Source: Glandiceps talaboti
Taxonomy: Eukaryota > Hemichordata > Enteropneusta > Spengelidae
Direction: 5' to 3'
Length of the DNA stretch: 62,000 nt
Assembly (NCBI RefSeq): GCF_964340395.1
Contig: NC_135553.1
Location: 20,789,449-20,851,448 of the forward strand
The notes under the pieces were generated by a model. The model worked only from the letters and a program-made list of their open reading frames with translations. It was not told the DNA's origin and did not search any database. Below are positions 34,947 to 49,341 of this stretch, one piece after another (the first letter of the stretch is position 1; every line of letters begins with the position of its first letter). A program made the translations under genes and the position numbers.

Positions 34947-37900
34947 CTATGTGTCTTCCCTTGTATCACCATCATGTCTTTCTAGTCTAGCTATCCTAGC
35001 AAAATGTGCTTCTCTTAAAATTTGATTAATTTGTCCATAGTGTTGATTTGCTAATTCGGAGTCTCCTGGATCGTGACTGGTTGATGCCACACTTAGAACA
35101 GGTGGGCTGTGCAATATACTGGTGTGACTGTGTTGACCACAGGCATCTAGGTGTGAGGACCCTGGTGATTTCTGAACTTGGTACGGATGTGCAATTCCAT
35201 TATGCATTACACTGTTACTACCCTGAAATGGAAGAAATTTTTTGTATTAATTACAAAGGAACTACTCACCACTGCGACAATTGACACACAATATGAAGAA
35301 CAAACCTATGACCATATCCTACGTGCATGTTACCACACACACAGTAAATACAACTGCCGACATCAGACCATGAAGGAATGGAAGCTGTTACAAACAGGGA
35401 CAGTAAACACATGAATTGGATTAATAACATTTGGCTCAGCATGTTGGAATAGCAGAGACTTGTTTTACACACCATGGTTTGATAAGATCAGTTTTACGAC
35501 CTCTTTATGTGTACATGAAATGCCAGGCGAACTGGAAATTTGTTTGTGAACATGAACTATTATGTAAAGTGGCCATGAAACTGTTCTTATCAAATGATGG
35601 ACGGTAATACAAATCTCTGTACTGCCAACATGCTGTGCCAAGAGTAATTAATTCAATTCAGTTGTTTACTTTCCCTGTTTGTAAAGGGTTCCGGTTGTCC
35701 ATGGTCTTATGTCAGCAGTTGTAGTAGTAGTTGTAGTTAACAGGGTTCTCCATAAAGTGGTGGGTTTAACTTATGGCTTCTTGAAAACACTATAAACTAA
35801 TTTTATTACACAAATTTCCGATGACTATATATATATATATTTTTTTTTGGACTGAACATGACCAGACACTGTTTATGATTCTCTTTTATAGTAACTCATA
35901 AGAATGTTCATATGAATGTATTATATATAATATACAAATAAAACTTTGGATTTGAATGAAATGTGATCTAGTACATCCATTCGATTTGAATTAAAGAAGA
36001 TCTAATACATACAGTTGTTAAGTATGAAAGCTTTGAGTTTCATATAATTAAATTTTAATCCATGTGTAGTGCCTATAATTATGAATGGATTTTTTTTTGC
36101 GTGCGAACAGTTTTTTCTAGTGACTTCTTCAAGGTTTTTATGAAGTTTTTATATTGAAATTCAACTGACGCTCTAGCCTTTACCGCTACCTTAATTTGTA
36201 GAACTTAATTCAATGCGACAAATAATACATACATGTAACATAGACCTAAGCATAGATACTCCACCCACCTGTGGGTAGAGGGTCTATGACCTAAGCAAGC
36301 AGATTTCAATCGTTGAGTGTATACAGTATTAGTATCAAATCTATCACTACATAACGTTATGAATGTCACATTGTCACATTCATTGGCTCTCCTTTGTTCA
36401 AAATTATTTGGGATGACAATATGCAGTGTTTTGAAATGACAATACATGCATTCACAGTCCCTATAGAGCCTAGATAATGTATTGTACTCTTCTGAGGAGT
36501 TTCTGCTGATATAACTCTCTACTAGACAATAGTTACTATATCTGAATGCAAAAAGTGAATACTGTCAACTGTTCAATACAACTGCCGACATTAGACCGTG
36601 GACGAACGGAATCTGTTACAAACAGGGAAAGCAAACAAATGAATTGGATTAATAACACTTGGCACAGCATGTTGGAAGTACAGAAACTTTTATTACATTT
36701 CAGTATTTTGATAAGAACAGCTGTATGGCCTCTTTACATAAGAGTTCATGTTCACAAACAAATTAAAAGTTCCCCTGACATTTCATGCACACATAAAGAT
36801 ACCATAAAACTGTTCTTATCAAACCATGATCAAACCATACAAGCCTCTGCTGTTCCAAGCTGCTGTGCCAAGTGTTATTAATCCAATATTCAGTAGTTTA
36901 CTTTCCCTGTTTGTAACAGGTTCCTTTTGTCCATGGTCTGATGTCGGCAGTTGTACATAGACATGAACCTCCATATACAGATATCCACTACTGTCAAATT
37001 CTTTGCATGCAATTTGGTTTTGTCAAAGTGCAAAACACAATGTAACATTAATTCAAGTTTCCACTTACATACATCTAACATGTACTTTACATCAGGGATT
37101 AATGTCATCCATCCTATTTCCACCGTATAGACTTGTAAGCAAAAATATACTATAATGACAGTCTATCAATTTTTAGACTAAAATTTATGAAGGCAAATAG
37201 TTACAACTACATGTACTCTTTGTACTGCAAAGCTCGAAGTTCAAACATGACACAATTTGAATTCATTAATGTAACTTTAATTATTTGAAGTGTCACTTTG
37301 GATATGGTTTTATCAATAATTTAAATAATGAACCTTACTTGTTAGAAAGTATGATGCTTGTTGTACAGGAACCTACAGTAAATTTCACAGTACTGTTCAG
37401 CTTTTCTGTGTTTGATACAACCATGCAGAAACCAATAAGAAACTGGACATGCCACACTTCAATAGCAAGATTGTATTTTTGCTACATTTTTTGCTACATT
37501 TAGTCTAAATGAAATAAATGTATTGCAGCAACTCCACACAGACATTCAGATCAAACACCTGATGAAGGGTGCATAAAATGTCCTTTGCAGTGTTCATTTG
37601 ATGTCTGTATGGTGGCATGTGTGGTTCATTTCATTTAGACAAAATGTAGCAAGAAACTGTACTCACCCAATCTTGCTATCTATAAAGTGTAGCATGTCCA
37701 ATTTCTTGTTAATAATAATAATAATCTTTATTTATACTGGATAGTTCTTTAAGCATATAAACACTTGTCTCCCAAGAAGTCCAGTGAGGGCCATCCCTCA
37801 TGGGTTCAGTGTTAATGCAGGAGGAAACCGGAGTACCCGGGGAAAACCTGCGTTGTTCGGTAGAGTCAAACTGAACGACACTCTTCTTACTTACAGCGTG

Positions 37901-40774
37901 GTAAATTTAACCGAACCCTGAATGGGGTTCGAACCCCGACCGCAGTGGTAAGAGGCAAGTGGTTTAACCACTCGGCCACCGACAACCCACGTTACTGTTG
38001 GTTTCGGTGTGGTTGTATCAAACAGAAAACGTTGAACGGTATTGTGAAATTCGCTGTAAAGTTTGAACAATTGAAAACAAGAGTAATAATTGGAAAAGAA
38101 GTATGAAGGAACTCACCATACACTGGCATTGGCCTTGATTCTGGACTCCATTGAAGTCTACATCATTACCATTCAATAAAGAACTGCAGAAAATGACAAC
38201 AAAACATTGAACAATAAGTACTGTTATATCTCTTGTCATTAAAGGGGAACACCACTGCAGGAAATAAAGGCATGATTTTTTGTAACCTTTGGGTTGTAGA
38301 GAATCATTTACGCTACACACAATTACCAAGAAATATTCAAAGTACATGTGTTCCATACTCCTGAATATGCACTGTTCAACCATTCCATATTTTAGGCTAG
38401 ACCCTATGAGACAACACACGACCGCTATATATAATAAGGGCTGCCACTAAACAACGGATGGCCAATAATTTTCACTTTGTATTTCTCGGTAAATCATGCA
38501 TATGTAAGTGATGTAAAATCATAAAACGACTCTCAACATAACACCCCAATCAAAGTTGACAAAAATGCCATTATTTCCTGAAGTGATGTTTCCCTTGAAA
38601 TATATCTAGTACATACACTCACTACAATTACATGTTCACTCCAGGGCAAATGGTCACATCTACAGTATCCTTGGACGAGTTCAGGATATTAGCTAGCAAC
38701 TAGGTCAATTCTCATGTTAGATGACTCACTAGAGCTGACTAAGCAGTCACAGATCCAATGCCATGGACAAGCTAGCTAATGGAATACTAACAGTTTTTAC
38801 CCCTTGTAAGTAACTTAGTTGTAGGTGCACTTTGTAAAATTGTATATTTGTTTGTTATATCTTTGCTATTCACAATGTGTTAAGTCATGGTGATGGTATG
38901 TTAAACTCTTACTGTTACATGTAACTCAGCATATTTGTTTGTTATTTCTTTACTCAGTAACTTTTATTGCATGTGGAATTTTCTTTAATACAATCCTAGG
39001 GCTACCAATGCAGATGAATGTTGTTTAAATTTGGGTTCAGGTTTTTTAGAAAATGGCAGTTGTTATGTCTGCTTTGAAATCCATTATGTTCATTGACAAC
39101 AGCCTTCACTCTTTTATCAGAGAGACAGTGGAGAGCTCTCCGCTATGTATGGTTTTTACAAAAAGAAACACGGCCTACGGTATTCAAATTTTCTGCCAAA
39201 CTTGGCAAATAATGTACTGTAAAGGTATTTATGTTTGCACATGAAAAATCTAGCAGTATGGCAATTCAACAGGATGTGTCAGGAGTATTTCAATTTGGCA
39301 GACAGTTGCAAGGAGATAGTAGACACTACTACAAGCAAGTACTTGTAAATAACTCATTACATCCAGTTGACCTGTTGTATTCAGTGCAACTATTGTTGGC
39401 ACCTTTAGCAAAACCTGAGTATAGAAATAACAAACTTGGGAAAAATATATATACAAGACTTGTATCCTCAGCTCCCCCCAAAAAAATTGTGCTTACTCAG
39501 CTAAAATAAATCCAGCACCGAAAAACATGACTGCATTACTCAACCAACGTGTGAACCTAAAGGCATGTAACTATCTCCACTTACATTAATGGGACGTGAA
39601 TATTATACATATCTAGAAATTCATGTTTTTCTTAATAAACCTAGGCCACCTGACCTCCTCACAAAAATAATAATACAGTGAAAATGTCTGTGTCAGTTAT
39701 TTTGTAATCGGAAAGGTTATATGCCAATACACGTCCCCCCCCCCTCCTCCCACACCCCAACTACCAACATCTCTCTACATACCCAAATGCTTTAAGATAT
39801 GAGTATTGATAAAAGACAACAGTCTGTGAATCAATTAATGATAAAATATTTGATTGAAGAATTTTAAAAATATAACTTCTGACTGTCATGTGACCTGGAT
39901 CTCGATTAAAGGGTTCATCCACCTCAAAACAATCAATTCAGATAAAATATATAATTGTAGAGTGGAGAAAATGTAGCTTTAAACTGAACTAAAGCATAGC
40001 TTCCAATGTCGAATGACGTCCTATAGCCTGAGTGAAGCTGTGTGGATGGGTGGATAGGGGCAGTTTATAAATGTATGCAATGCCATTCATATACAAAGTT
40101 GGAACGTTTCCTGCTTTCTTTCGTTTTTGCATAATAGGTTGTTTCTTCTCAACTACACCTACTACAGCACTATGTCGAGTCACATTGTATTGACGAAATG
40201 GACGGTACCCCTTTTGACCCGATTGACGAACTGAAGGAACACGGAAATATGGGCTTTTTTATATTCACCAAAACAATAATGATCTGAAGTGGAGAAGCGC
40301 ATTAGAGACGGGAGGGATTATGGCTGGATATGCCCCATGTTCTGTGGGCCCGGGCCCGGACATGGACAGGCAAATCTCACCGACTACGAAATGTAGCACC
40401 GTCATTGTTTGGCCTTACCTCGCGACGTTAAAATTGTCCAAACCATTGTGAAGTCTCTTGGCTGTTGGCACAAAGTCCACATCTTCATCTATACCCCTCG
40501 ATCTTTTTCGACTGAAAAAAAAAATATGGGGGATAATAAATTCGACATCCAAAGCTAGCACAGCTGTGAATGGACTCGTCGGATAGCCTTTTTCGTAGCA
40601 GCTGACATTCCTCAGTATTTTTCTGCATTTCAGCAATATGTATAACTGAATGTCCATGAAACTCTACAAAAACGTCCTTTGTATATCGAAATATGTGTAG
40701 ATGTCATTGTCCAGTGTGTATTACGTTCAAATATTGTGATTTTTCACCATTTACCTTCCTTTTGTCTGTGTCAT
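34947..40774 (-). CDS. VCF1/FAM104-like p97 (VCP) nuclear cofactor
   Basis: Four minus-strand exons join in phase to 151 residues: 40755-40774 (MTQTKG), 40419-40511, 38117-38183 and 34947-35222. Exon 2 begins with the basic cluster SRKRSRG, an acidic stretch, then TAKRL, as in the nuclear localisation region of vertebrate FAM104. Exon 4 ends with YGQINQILREAHFARI (about residues 125-140), matching the C-terminal helix (INQ.LKEAHF) by which vertebrate VCF1/VCF2 bind the p97 N domain and help bring p97 into the nucleus. The middle is Ser/His-rich and probably disordered. Both ends of the family are present, so the call is firm although the protein is short and low in complexity. A four-codon uORF (ATG at 40783-40785) overlaps the start as ATGA. 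Introns hold two delta foldbacks, a zeta element and a nested SINE. Confidence 0.85.
35350..35722. mobile_element. Foldback element delta, copy 2
   Basis: About 373 bp with inverted ends CAACTGCCGACATCAGACCA and GGTCTTATGTCAGCAGTTG, in intron 3 of the VCF1-like gene. TA dinucleotides flank both ends, a possible target duplication. Confidence 0.88.
36578..36954. mobile_element. Foldback element delta, copy 3
   Basis: About 377 bp. Left arm CAACTGCCGACATTAGACCG...TGTTACAAACAGGGAAAG; the right arm is its inverse, GGTCTGATGTCGGCAGTTG at the end. Pairing runs nearly to the centre (GGATTAATAACACTTGGCAC; TTTGATAAGAACAG). TA flanks both ends. Confidence 0.9.
37365..38068. mobile_element. Inverted-repeat element interrupted by a SINE
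   Basis: Left arm: AATTTCACAGTACTGTTCA, TGTTTGATACAACCA, AGAAACTGGACATGC, AGCAAGATTG, TTGCTACATTT, TCTAAATGAAAT. Right arm: the reverse complements in reverse order, but split between 37708 and 37990 by a SINE. Without the SINE the element is about 420 bp and nearly self-complementary. Confidence 0.85.
37708..37990 (-). mobile_element. tRNA-derived SINE nested in inverted-repeat element
   Basis: On the minus strand: a tRNA-like head with box A GTGGCCGAGTGGTTAAACCA and box B GGTTCGAACCCC (about 37925-37985). Then comes a body with AGGTTTTCCCCGGGTACTCC, a segment widely found in marine invertebrate SINEs, and an (ATT)n tail at 37710-37725. GTTA is present at both ends (CTTGTTA / CGTTACTG), a short target duplication. 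A more decayed relative lies at 45195-45440. Confidence 0.88.
38239..38600. mobile_element. TIR element zeta, full copy (~360 bp)
   Basis: Left AAAGGGGAACACCACTGCAG then GAAATAAAGGCAT; right, reversed, CAAGGGAAACATCACTTCAG then GAAATAATGGCAT. Partial copies at 26513, 46148 and 51692. Lies in intron 2 of the VCF1-like gene, immediately upstream of exon 3. Confidence 0.8.
38601..40418. other. Intron 2 of VCF1-like gene, no further features
   Basis: No second gene supported. Minus-strand frames here lack domain similarity. A C/T-rich tract occurs near 39737-39758. Confidence 0.5.
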
Positions 40775-40944
40775 CTTGTCGCCATCTGAATTCCTCGATG
40801 TCTGATTGTGATCCAGGTTTGTTTACGTACTTATGCGACTGCGCAGTCATCAGTAAACAATTTAACGCCCTCAACGACAAAGTTGTAAAACCCTTTCGTT
40901 TTGTGATCTGTGATAATTAAAATCTATGTTATAAATATTCCCCA

Positions 40945-41285
40945 ATATTATTCTTTGTTCAGCCTAGGAAAATACGCGTGACCTAAGGGGGCTCTGTCAC
41001 TATGAGTCGCTAGACGAGTAGTGACAAAACCATTATGTTAAGAGTATTTTCTGGCAGAATGAAGAAAAATATTGGAGAATAACAAAAGTATACCAGCGCC
41101 AATATTTATCAAAGAAAAATCGGGGAAAGTTTGGCAATTTTGAACTTTTTGACTCAAATTTCGAACACCGCAGAACCAGTGACGTTGACACTCGTTGTCA
41201 TGACATAGTCGTGCGTTGTCGTTGTCGTATCCATTCCATATTTTTTGTTCAACTTGGCATATACATGGTATACTAATAGTCAATT
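40945..41285. repeat. Dispersed repeat gamma, copy 3
   Basis: Same order of blocks as 17400-17740 (CCTAGGAAAATA, GTGACCTAAGG, CTGTCACTATGAGTCG, TGGCAATTTTGAA, CGCAGAACCAGTGACGT, CCATATTTTTTG). Lies just upstream of the VCF1-like gene. Confidence 0.78.
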
Positions 41286-41517
41286 AATAGCATTCGTACC
41301 ACACTCGAGCCATTGCAAGTTATTGTCTTTGAACAGAAAATATGACAACCCGTGTGTATATATCACTGGTTTTGCGTTAACTGTGGCGACAAGATCTACT
41401 TGAGGCTGTAGTTTACATACTCACATTTACTTAAAGTGAGACAGGTTGTAAACACATATCTATTAAGACGCTACATTCCCAAGGTCAGCAGAGACGGGGT
41501 ATCGAAATATCTAATAT

Positions 41518-43070
41518 AAGGGAGCGATCACTTTTTACGGCCGGGGGTGGGCCGTGACTTCTTGTTCGTGTTGTACTTAAAAAAAGTGAACCCCCCCCTG
41601 CGATTCATCCACAAAACAATCCCCCCCTGACAAATAAAAAAACACACTGACCCCCCCCCCCCCCCGACATCTGTTGACAAGAGACATTCTTCTTGTTCTT
41701 GCAAAAGACACTCAAAAGATTCTCAAAGCACAATACAGCACACATACAGTAATTTTAACTGTATCTGGTAAATTGCTCCCCCAAATCCATTGTTTCACAT
41801 GTATAAAGCTCTTTAGACAGGAACCCTATGAGAAGTATGGTTGTCTGTTCATGGACATGCAAAATATTCATGGTTTAGTAACCAAACTTGAAGTTCTAGG
41901 ATATCTCTTAGATTTAGTGAACTATTACCATGACTATACAGTGTAGATTAATTCAGCTAATTATAAAATACAATATTAGAATTGGAGTTAATATAATTGT
42001 AAACCTAGGTGTTTCAGTAAGTTTCAAAGTAGGGAAAGAACTGGAAAAGTATGGGAAGAAGTGTGTGCCTGCTATACAAGCGGGGGTTGGGGGTTGGGAG
42101 GGCGTGTCCCACTCCCATGGTAAGAGCTTTTTGAAAAATGAACACCTTTTGAAGGCCATTTAGAGCACCATTCAGAAGTAAAACACAACTTAGTTATATA
42201 ATAAAAGTATCACTAATTTTAGGGTTTCAAAGGTTGAAATCATTTCAAGTCATACCCCACCTGCTATGCAGGCGTGGGTGAGGGTTTGGGAGGGGTGTCG
42301 CCCCTCCCATATGGTAAGAGCTTTTTGAAAAATGAACACCCTTTGGAGGCCATTTACAGCACCCGTTCAGAAGTAAAACACAACTTAGTTATATCATAAA
42401 AGTATCACTAATTTTAGGGTTTCAAAAGTTGAAATCATTTCAAGTCATATTGACACAAATAATGATAAAAAAAGATCAAGTAGAAAGTGAGAAAATCTGG
42501 GGAAAACATGCACAGTGGAGGTCAGTTACCATTTAGAGATACAAATTCATTAAATTATTTGAAAGTGTGTCTATATTGGCTATGTTTGCGTGCAATTCAA
42601 CATGTTCAGGTCAATGAAAGCACATATTTTAGAGTCAGTCCATCCAGTAAATTTCAAGGTATTTCATTTCTTATGTGTTACGTGTACAGCTACACATGCA
42701 AGTTTTTATACCACACGATGACACAATGCAACTAATGGCCTGCAATATTGAGAAGTCATTTCTAACAAAACTGTTGCTTAAAAGGTGCAATGTTAAGACT
42801 CCATGTCATATGCTTGGGATATATCAAGAGACAGAGTTTATGTTATATTTGAACGTATATTTATAGCCATTGTTTATGGTTTATTGGATGCACATACATT
42901 TGTTGTATGGTAATTTAAGTATAGCATGGTGGTTCATGATTTCGTTTAGTTGTTGAAAATAAGGTGACCACCCTTTATTCACTTTGTAAAAATGATGACC
43001 CCTTCTTTGAGTTCCAAATTGAGGTGCCCCCGCCCCCCCCCCCCGGCCGTAAAATATGATCGCCCCTAAC
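41518..43070. mobile_element. ~1.55-kb element with GGCGATC...TTTACGGCCGGGGG termini
   Basis: Left end AGCGATCACTTTTTACGGCC then GGGGGTGGG. Right end, reversed, GGCGATCATATTTTACGGCC then GGGGGGGGG. Inside each terminus are C-runs followed by TGACCCCC-like motifs. There is no transposase frame; the interior holds a tandem duplication (42067-42452). Probably a non-autonomous DNA transposon. Confidence 0.7.
42067..42452. repeat. Direct tandem duplication, ~192-bp unit
   Basis: Two copies run from CCTGCTAT.CA.GCG...GGGTTGGGAGGG through GTAAGAGCTTTTTGAAAAAT, GAACACC, TCAGAAGTAAAACACAACTT and ending TTGAAATCATTTCAAGTCAT. They differ at about 15 positions. Confidence 0.93.
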
Positions 43071-43913
43071 ATCTACAATCGGCCGATTATACCGTCACCT
43101 AGTGGTCAGCTGTGACTATATATGGAATTTGTCATTCTGATGAGGATTGTAGCCCATGACATATCGAAAGCCAGATAAGCTCAATGCTAAAACACTTTGA
43201 ACGGCTTAACTTGTGTGTTATAACTTTTGTAATTCATTTGATCTATCGAGCTGATGCACATTTTTGGTCATAAAAATTATACTCTGGTAATTGCCAGAAT
43301 GTTCAATAACCAATATTATAGTTGGTTGAAAAGCGAAATAAAATATTTGAATAAATTCAATTCTTGAAAAAGCCCACCGAGGTGCGAAACTGGTAGAAGA
43401 TTTTAAAAGTTTTTTTTTTGTATTCGATTCACTGCTGAATACACCGTATACAATATAATAGTAATAAATTTTTGTTTTAATCGATAAACCCGTCTTTGAA
43501 GAGTAATTATCTATTTACAGCTTGGCAGAGTGAAGTGTGCTCAATGGATAAGTTATCGTTACACATTTCAAGGTTTCCCTCGAAACTGACAAATACTTGT
43601 ACGTTTTAAATATACCCCTTCATTTATAAACGTTGGCACGTTTTTGCTGCTCTTCTCATTATCTCCAAATTTTAATTTTTTTGTCAATGTGTTTAAACTT
43701 TTGTGTATATTGTATTATGGGCCGATGGCCTAGAATTATTCCCAGCAACCACTGGATTTTTGGGTTCGATATTTGCCATATACAGCTTATTGACCGGGCT
43801 ATGTTATTGGTTCTCTTGACACTTTGAAATTCAGGTATCATTAAATGCTACAGATTGATCATAGCATACAGGCAATGCGTTGCATAGTCATTAGATCATG
43901 ATGGATGGGAGAC
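43071..43913. other. Interval downstream of actin A
   Basis: Contains the 3' UTR of actin A at its right end; no gene recognised. Short CTGATGA...CGAAA-type motifs near 43136-43175 and 43365-43400 resemble tails of decayed Penelope-like or hammerhead-bearing elements but do not fold convincingly. Confidence 0.4.
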
Positions 43914-47616
<3,703 letters not shown>

Positions 47617-47947
47617 GGTTGTAGGTTGTTCAATTTTTAAGGTTTAATTATTGAAGTGACAGGGTAATTGTCGTGAGAGCTGCGGTAGAGAAGAGATTAC
47701 GTGTTTAGAAGATTGAAAATTCAAAAACATTATTAGGCAAATTTATTCAAGGGGAGATTCACTTTCAACATGTTGCGATGTACATGTATTTGTTTTGGAC
47801 ATCTACCTACATCATTCCATTACCAAGAAGCTCACCTTCAAATATTTTGCTATTGATTTGTGTCTATTAGGAACAGTCTAGTCGTTTACCTTGTATGTAT
47901 ATTTTGACATTTTTCCCAAACATGATAATGTGCACTTCATTTCCTGT

Positions 47948-48060
<113 letters not shown>

Positions 48061-48204
48061 TATAGCTTTCTGAAGTAAACAATGTTGTACATTGAAGATC
48101 CATTTGAACCACGATTGTGCCCTAGTCAACCCAGCTGCATAATTAGGGACCTTTTAGGATAGAGGTTGCAATGTGAATGCTTTAATACTATGTGCTTATA
48201 GAGG

Positions 48205-48350
48205 CTGCAATGGATTGTATGATCCCCAGGGAGTTGAGGAAGTAAAGGGCCACTGTGCTGCTATAGATCCGTGCCAGGGGTAATAATAAAGCGCTTTGAA
48301 CACAGAGTGGAAAAGCACTATATAAAAACCAATATTATCATTACTATTAT
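48205..48350 (+). mobile_element. SINE/LINE 3' tail
   Basis: CCCCAGGGAGTTGAGGAAGT followed by AATAAAGCGCTTTGAACACA, AAAGCACTATATAAA and an (ATT)-type end. The AAGCGCTTTGA...AGCGCTATATAAA pair is the usual 3' tail of L2-type LINEs and dependent SINEs. Confidence 0.7.
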
Positions 48351-48616
48351 TGATATGTAATTTTGCAATATGAACAAATAAAAACACACGAAACCAAAAT
48401 AAAGGCTTTCAAAAAATAGCATTGTTTGCTTTAATAATCCATGTTGAATGTTTACAATTACAGTATGACATCCAAGCTTTACACGTTATCTAGTTACAGT
48501 AACAAATCAACAACAAATGTTCTAAGTGGATTGTTTCAGATTGCTGTTTTTGTCAGTATTTTGTCGTCATAGTAGGTTTCGTGTTGTTGTAAAACACACC
48601 CTCTTTTACGGCACTA

Positions 48617-48902
48617 GTAGTCCCATCTACACGGCACTAAAATCCTAGCTGGGATAGGATTCAGGATTGTTTGAAGCCCGTGTAGACGCAAACAAGTCCT
48701 GAAACCGTCCTGACTTAGGACACCTTTGAGAGGTTTCCTGAAACCCTCCTAACTTCGTCCTATGTACTGTCAGGACGAAGTCAGGAGGGAACGCGCGACA
48801 TCTACGCCGCAACCTTCCTACGTGTAGACACAAATCTATCCTACCTCTGGTTAGGACTTGGGACTCCCTCAGGTAGGATGACCTACGTGTAAATGGGGAT
48901 TG
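48617..48902. mobile_element. TIR element with TCCCATCTACACG ends (~285 bp)
   Basis: Left TCCCATCTACACGGCACTAA; right CGTGTAAATGGGGA. The interior repeats AGGATAG/CTATCCT, GTCCTGA/TCAGGAC and CGTGTAGAC/GTCTACACG in both orientations, so much of it can fold. Intergenic between actins A and B. Confidence 0.7.
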
Positions 48903-48929
48903 TATACATTGTAATTTAATAGCGTGAAG

Positions 48930-48954
48930 CATAGACCCTCCGTGGGGGTCTATG
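48930..48954. repeat. Hairpin CATAGACCC...GGGTCTATG
   Basis: A 9-10 bp perfect stem with a short loop (TCCGTGG). Confidence 0.75.
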
Positions 48955-49341
48955 CGTGAAGTCATGCATTACTATATTGTGGAAGTCTACCTTCAAATTA
49001 ACACTGTGTACTTCGAAGGATTGTCATTACAGTCTATTTCCAAGTGAAACTTCAACAATTACATTGCCCCTTTTAGGCCAGGTGATTGGCAATGCCCATG
49101 TCGTCGCTATATTATCAAATCATACATTTTCCCTATTATCAGCCTCGGTTGCAATTGTGAATTGAAAGTAATTACACGCATAATTCATACTTATCTAGCT
49201 TTCTAAACCAAATGTAAAGCTTTCATGGAGAATAGTTTTAACTTTAATGTAAGGATATGTAAGTCTCCAAGTTGAATTTAAGATTTTATCAAATGTATGT
49301 AAATATATATACGATTGTCACAAAATGAAAGTTGCACTACT

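Noticed and set aside
37920-37988. Functional tRNA gene
   Set aside because: Box A and B are present but flanked by a SINE body and (ATT)n tail, and the arms do not form a complete cloverleaf by eye.
43136-43400. Hammerhead ribozymes (CTGATGAG...CGAAA; CCACCGAGGTGCGAAAC)
   Set aside because: Core fragments are present, but stem II does not pair well in the first and the CTGATGA box is absent from the second; at best decayed.
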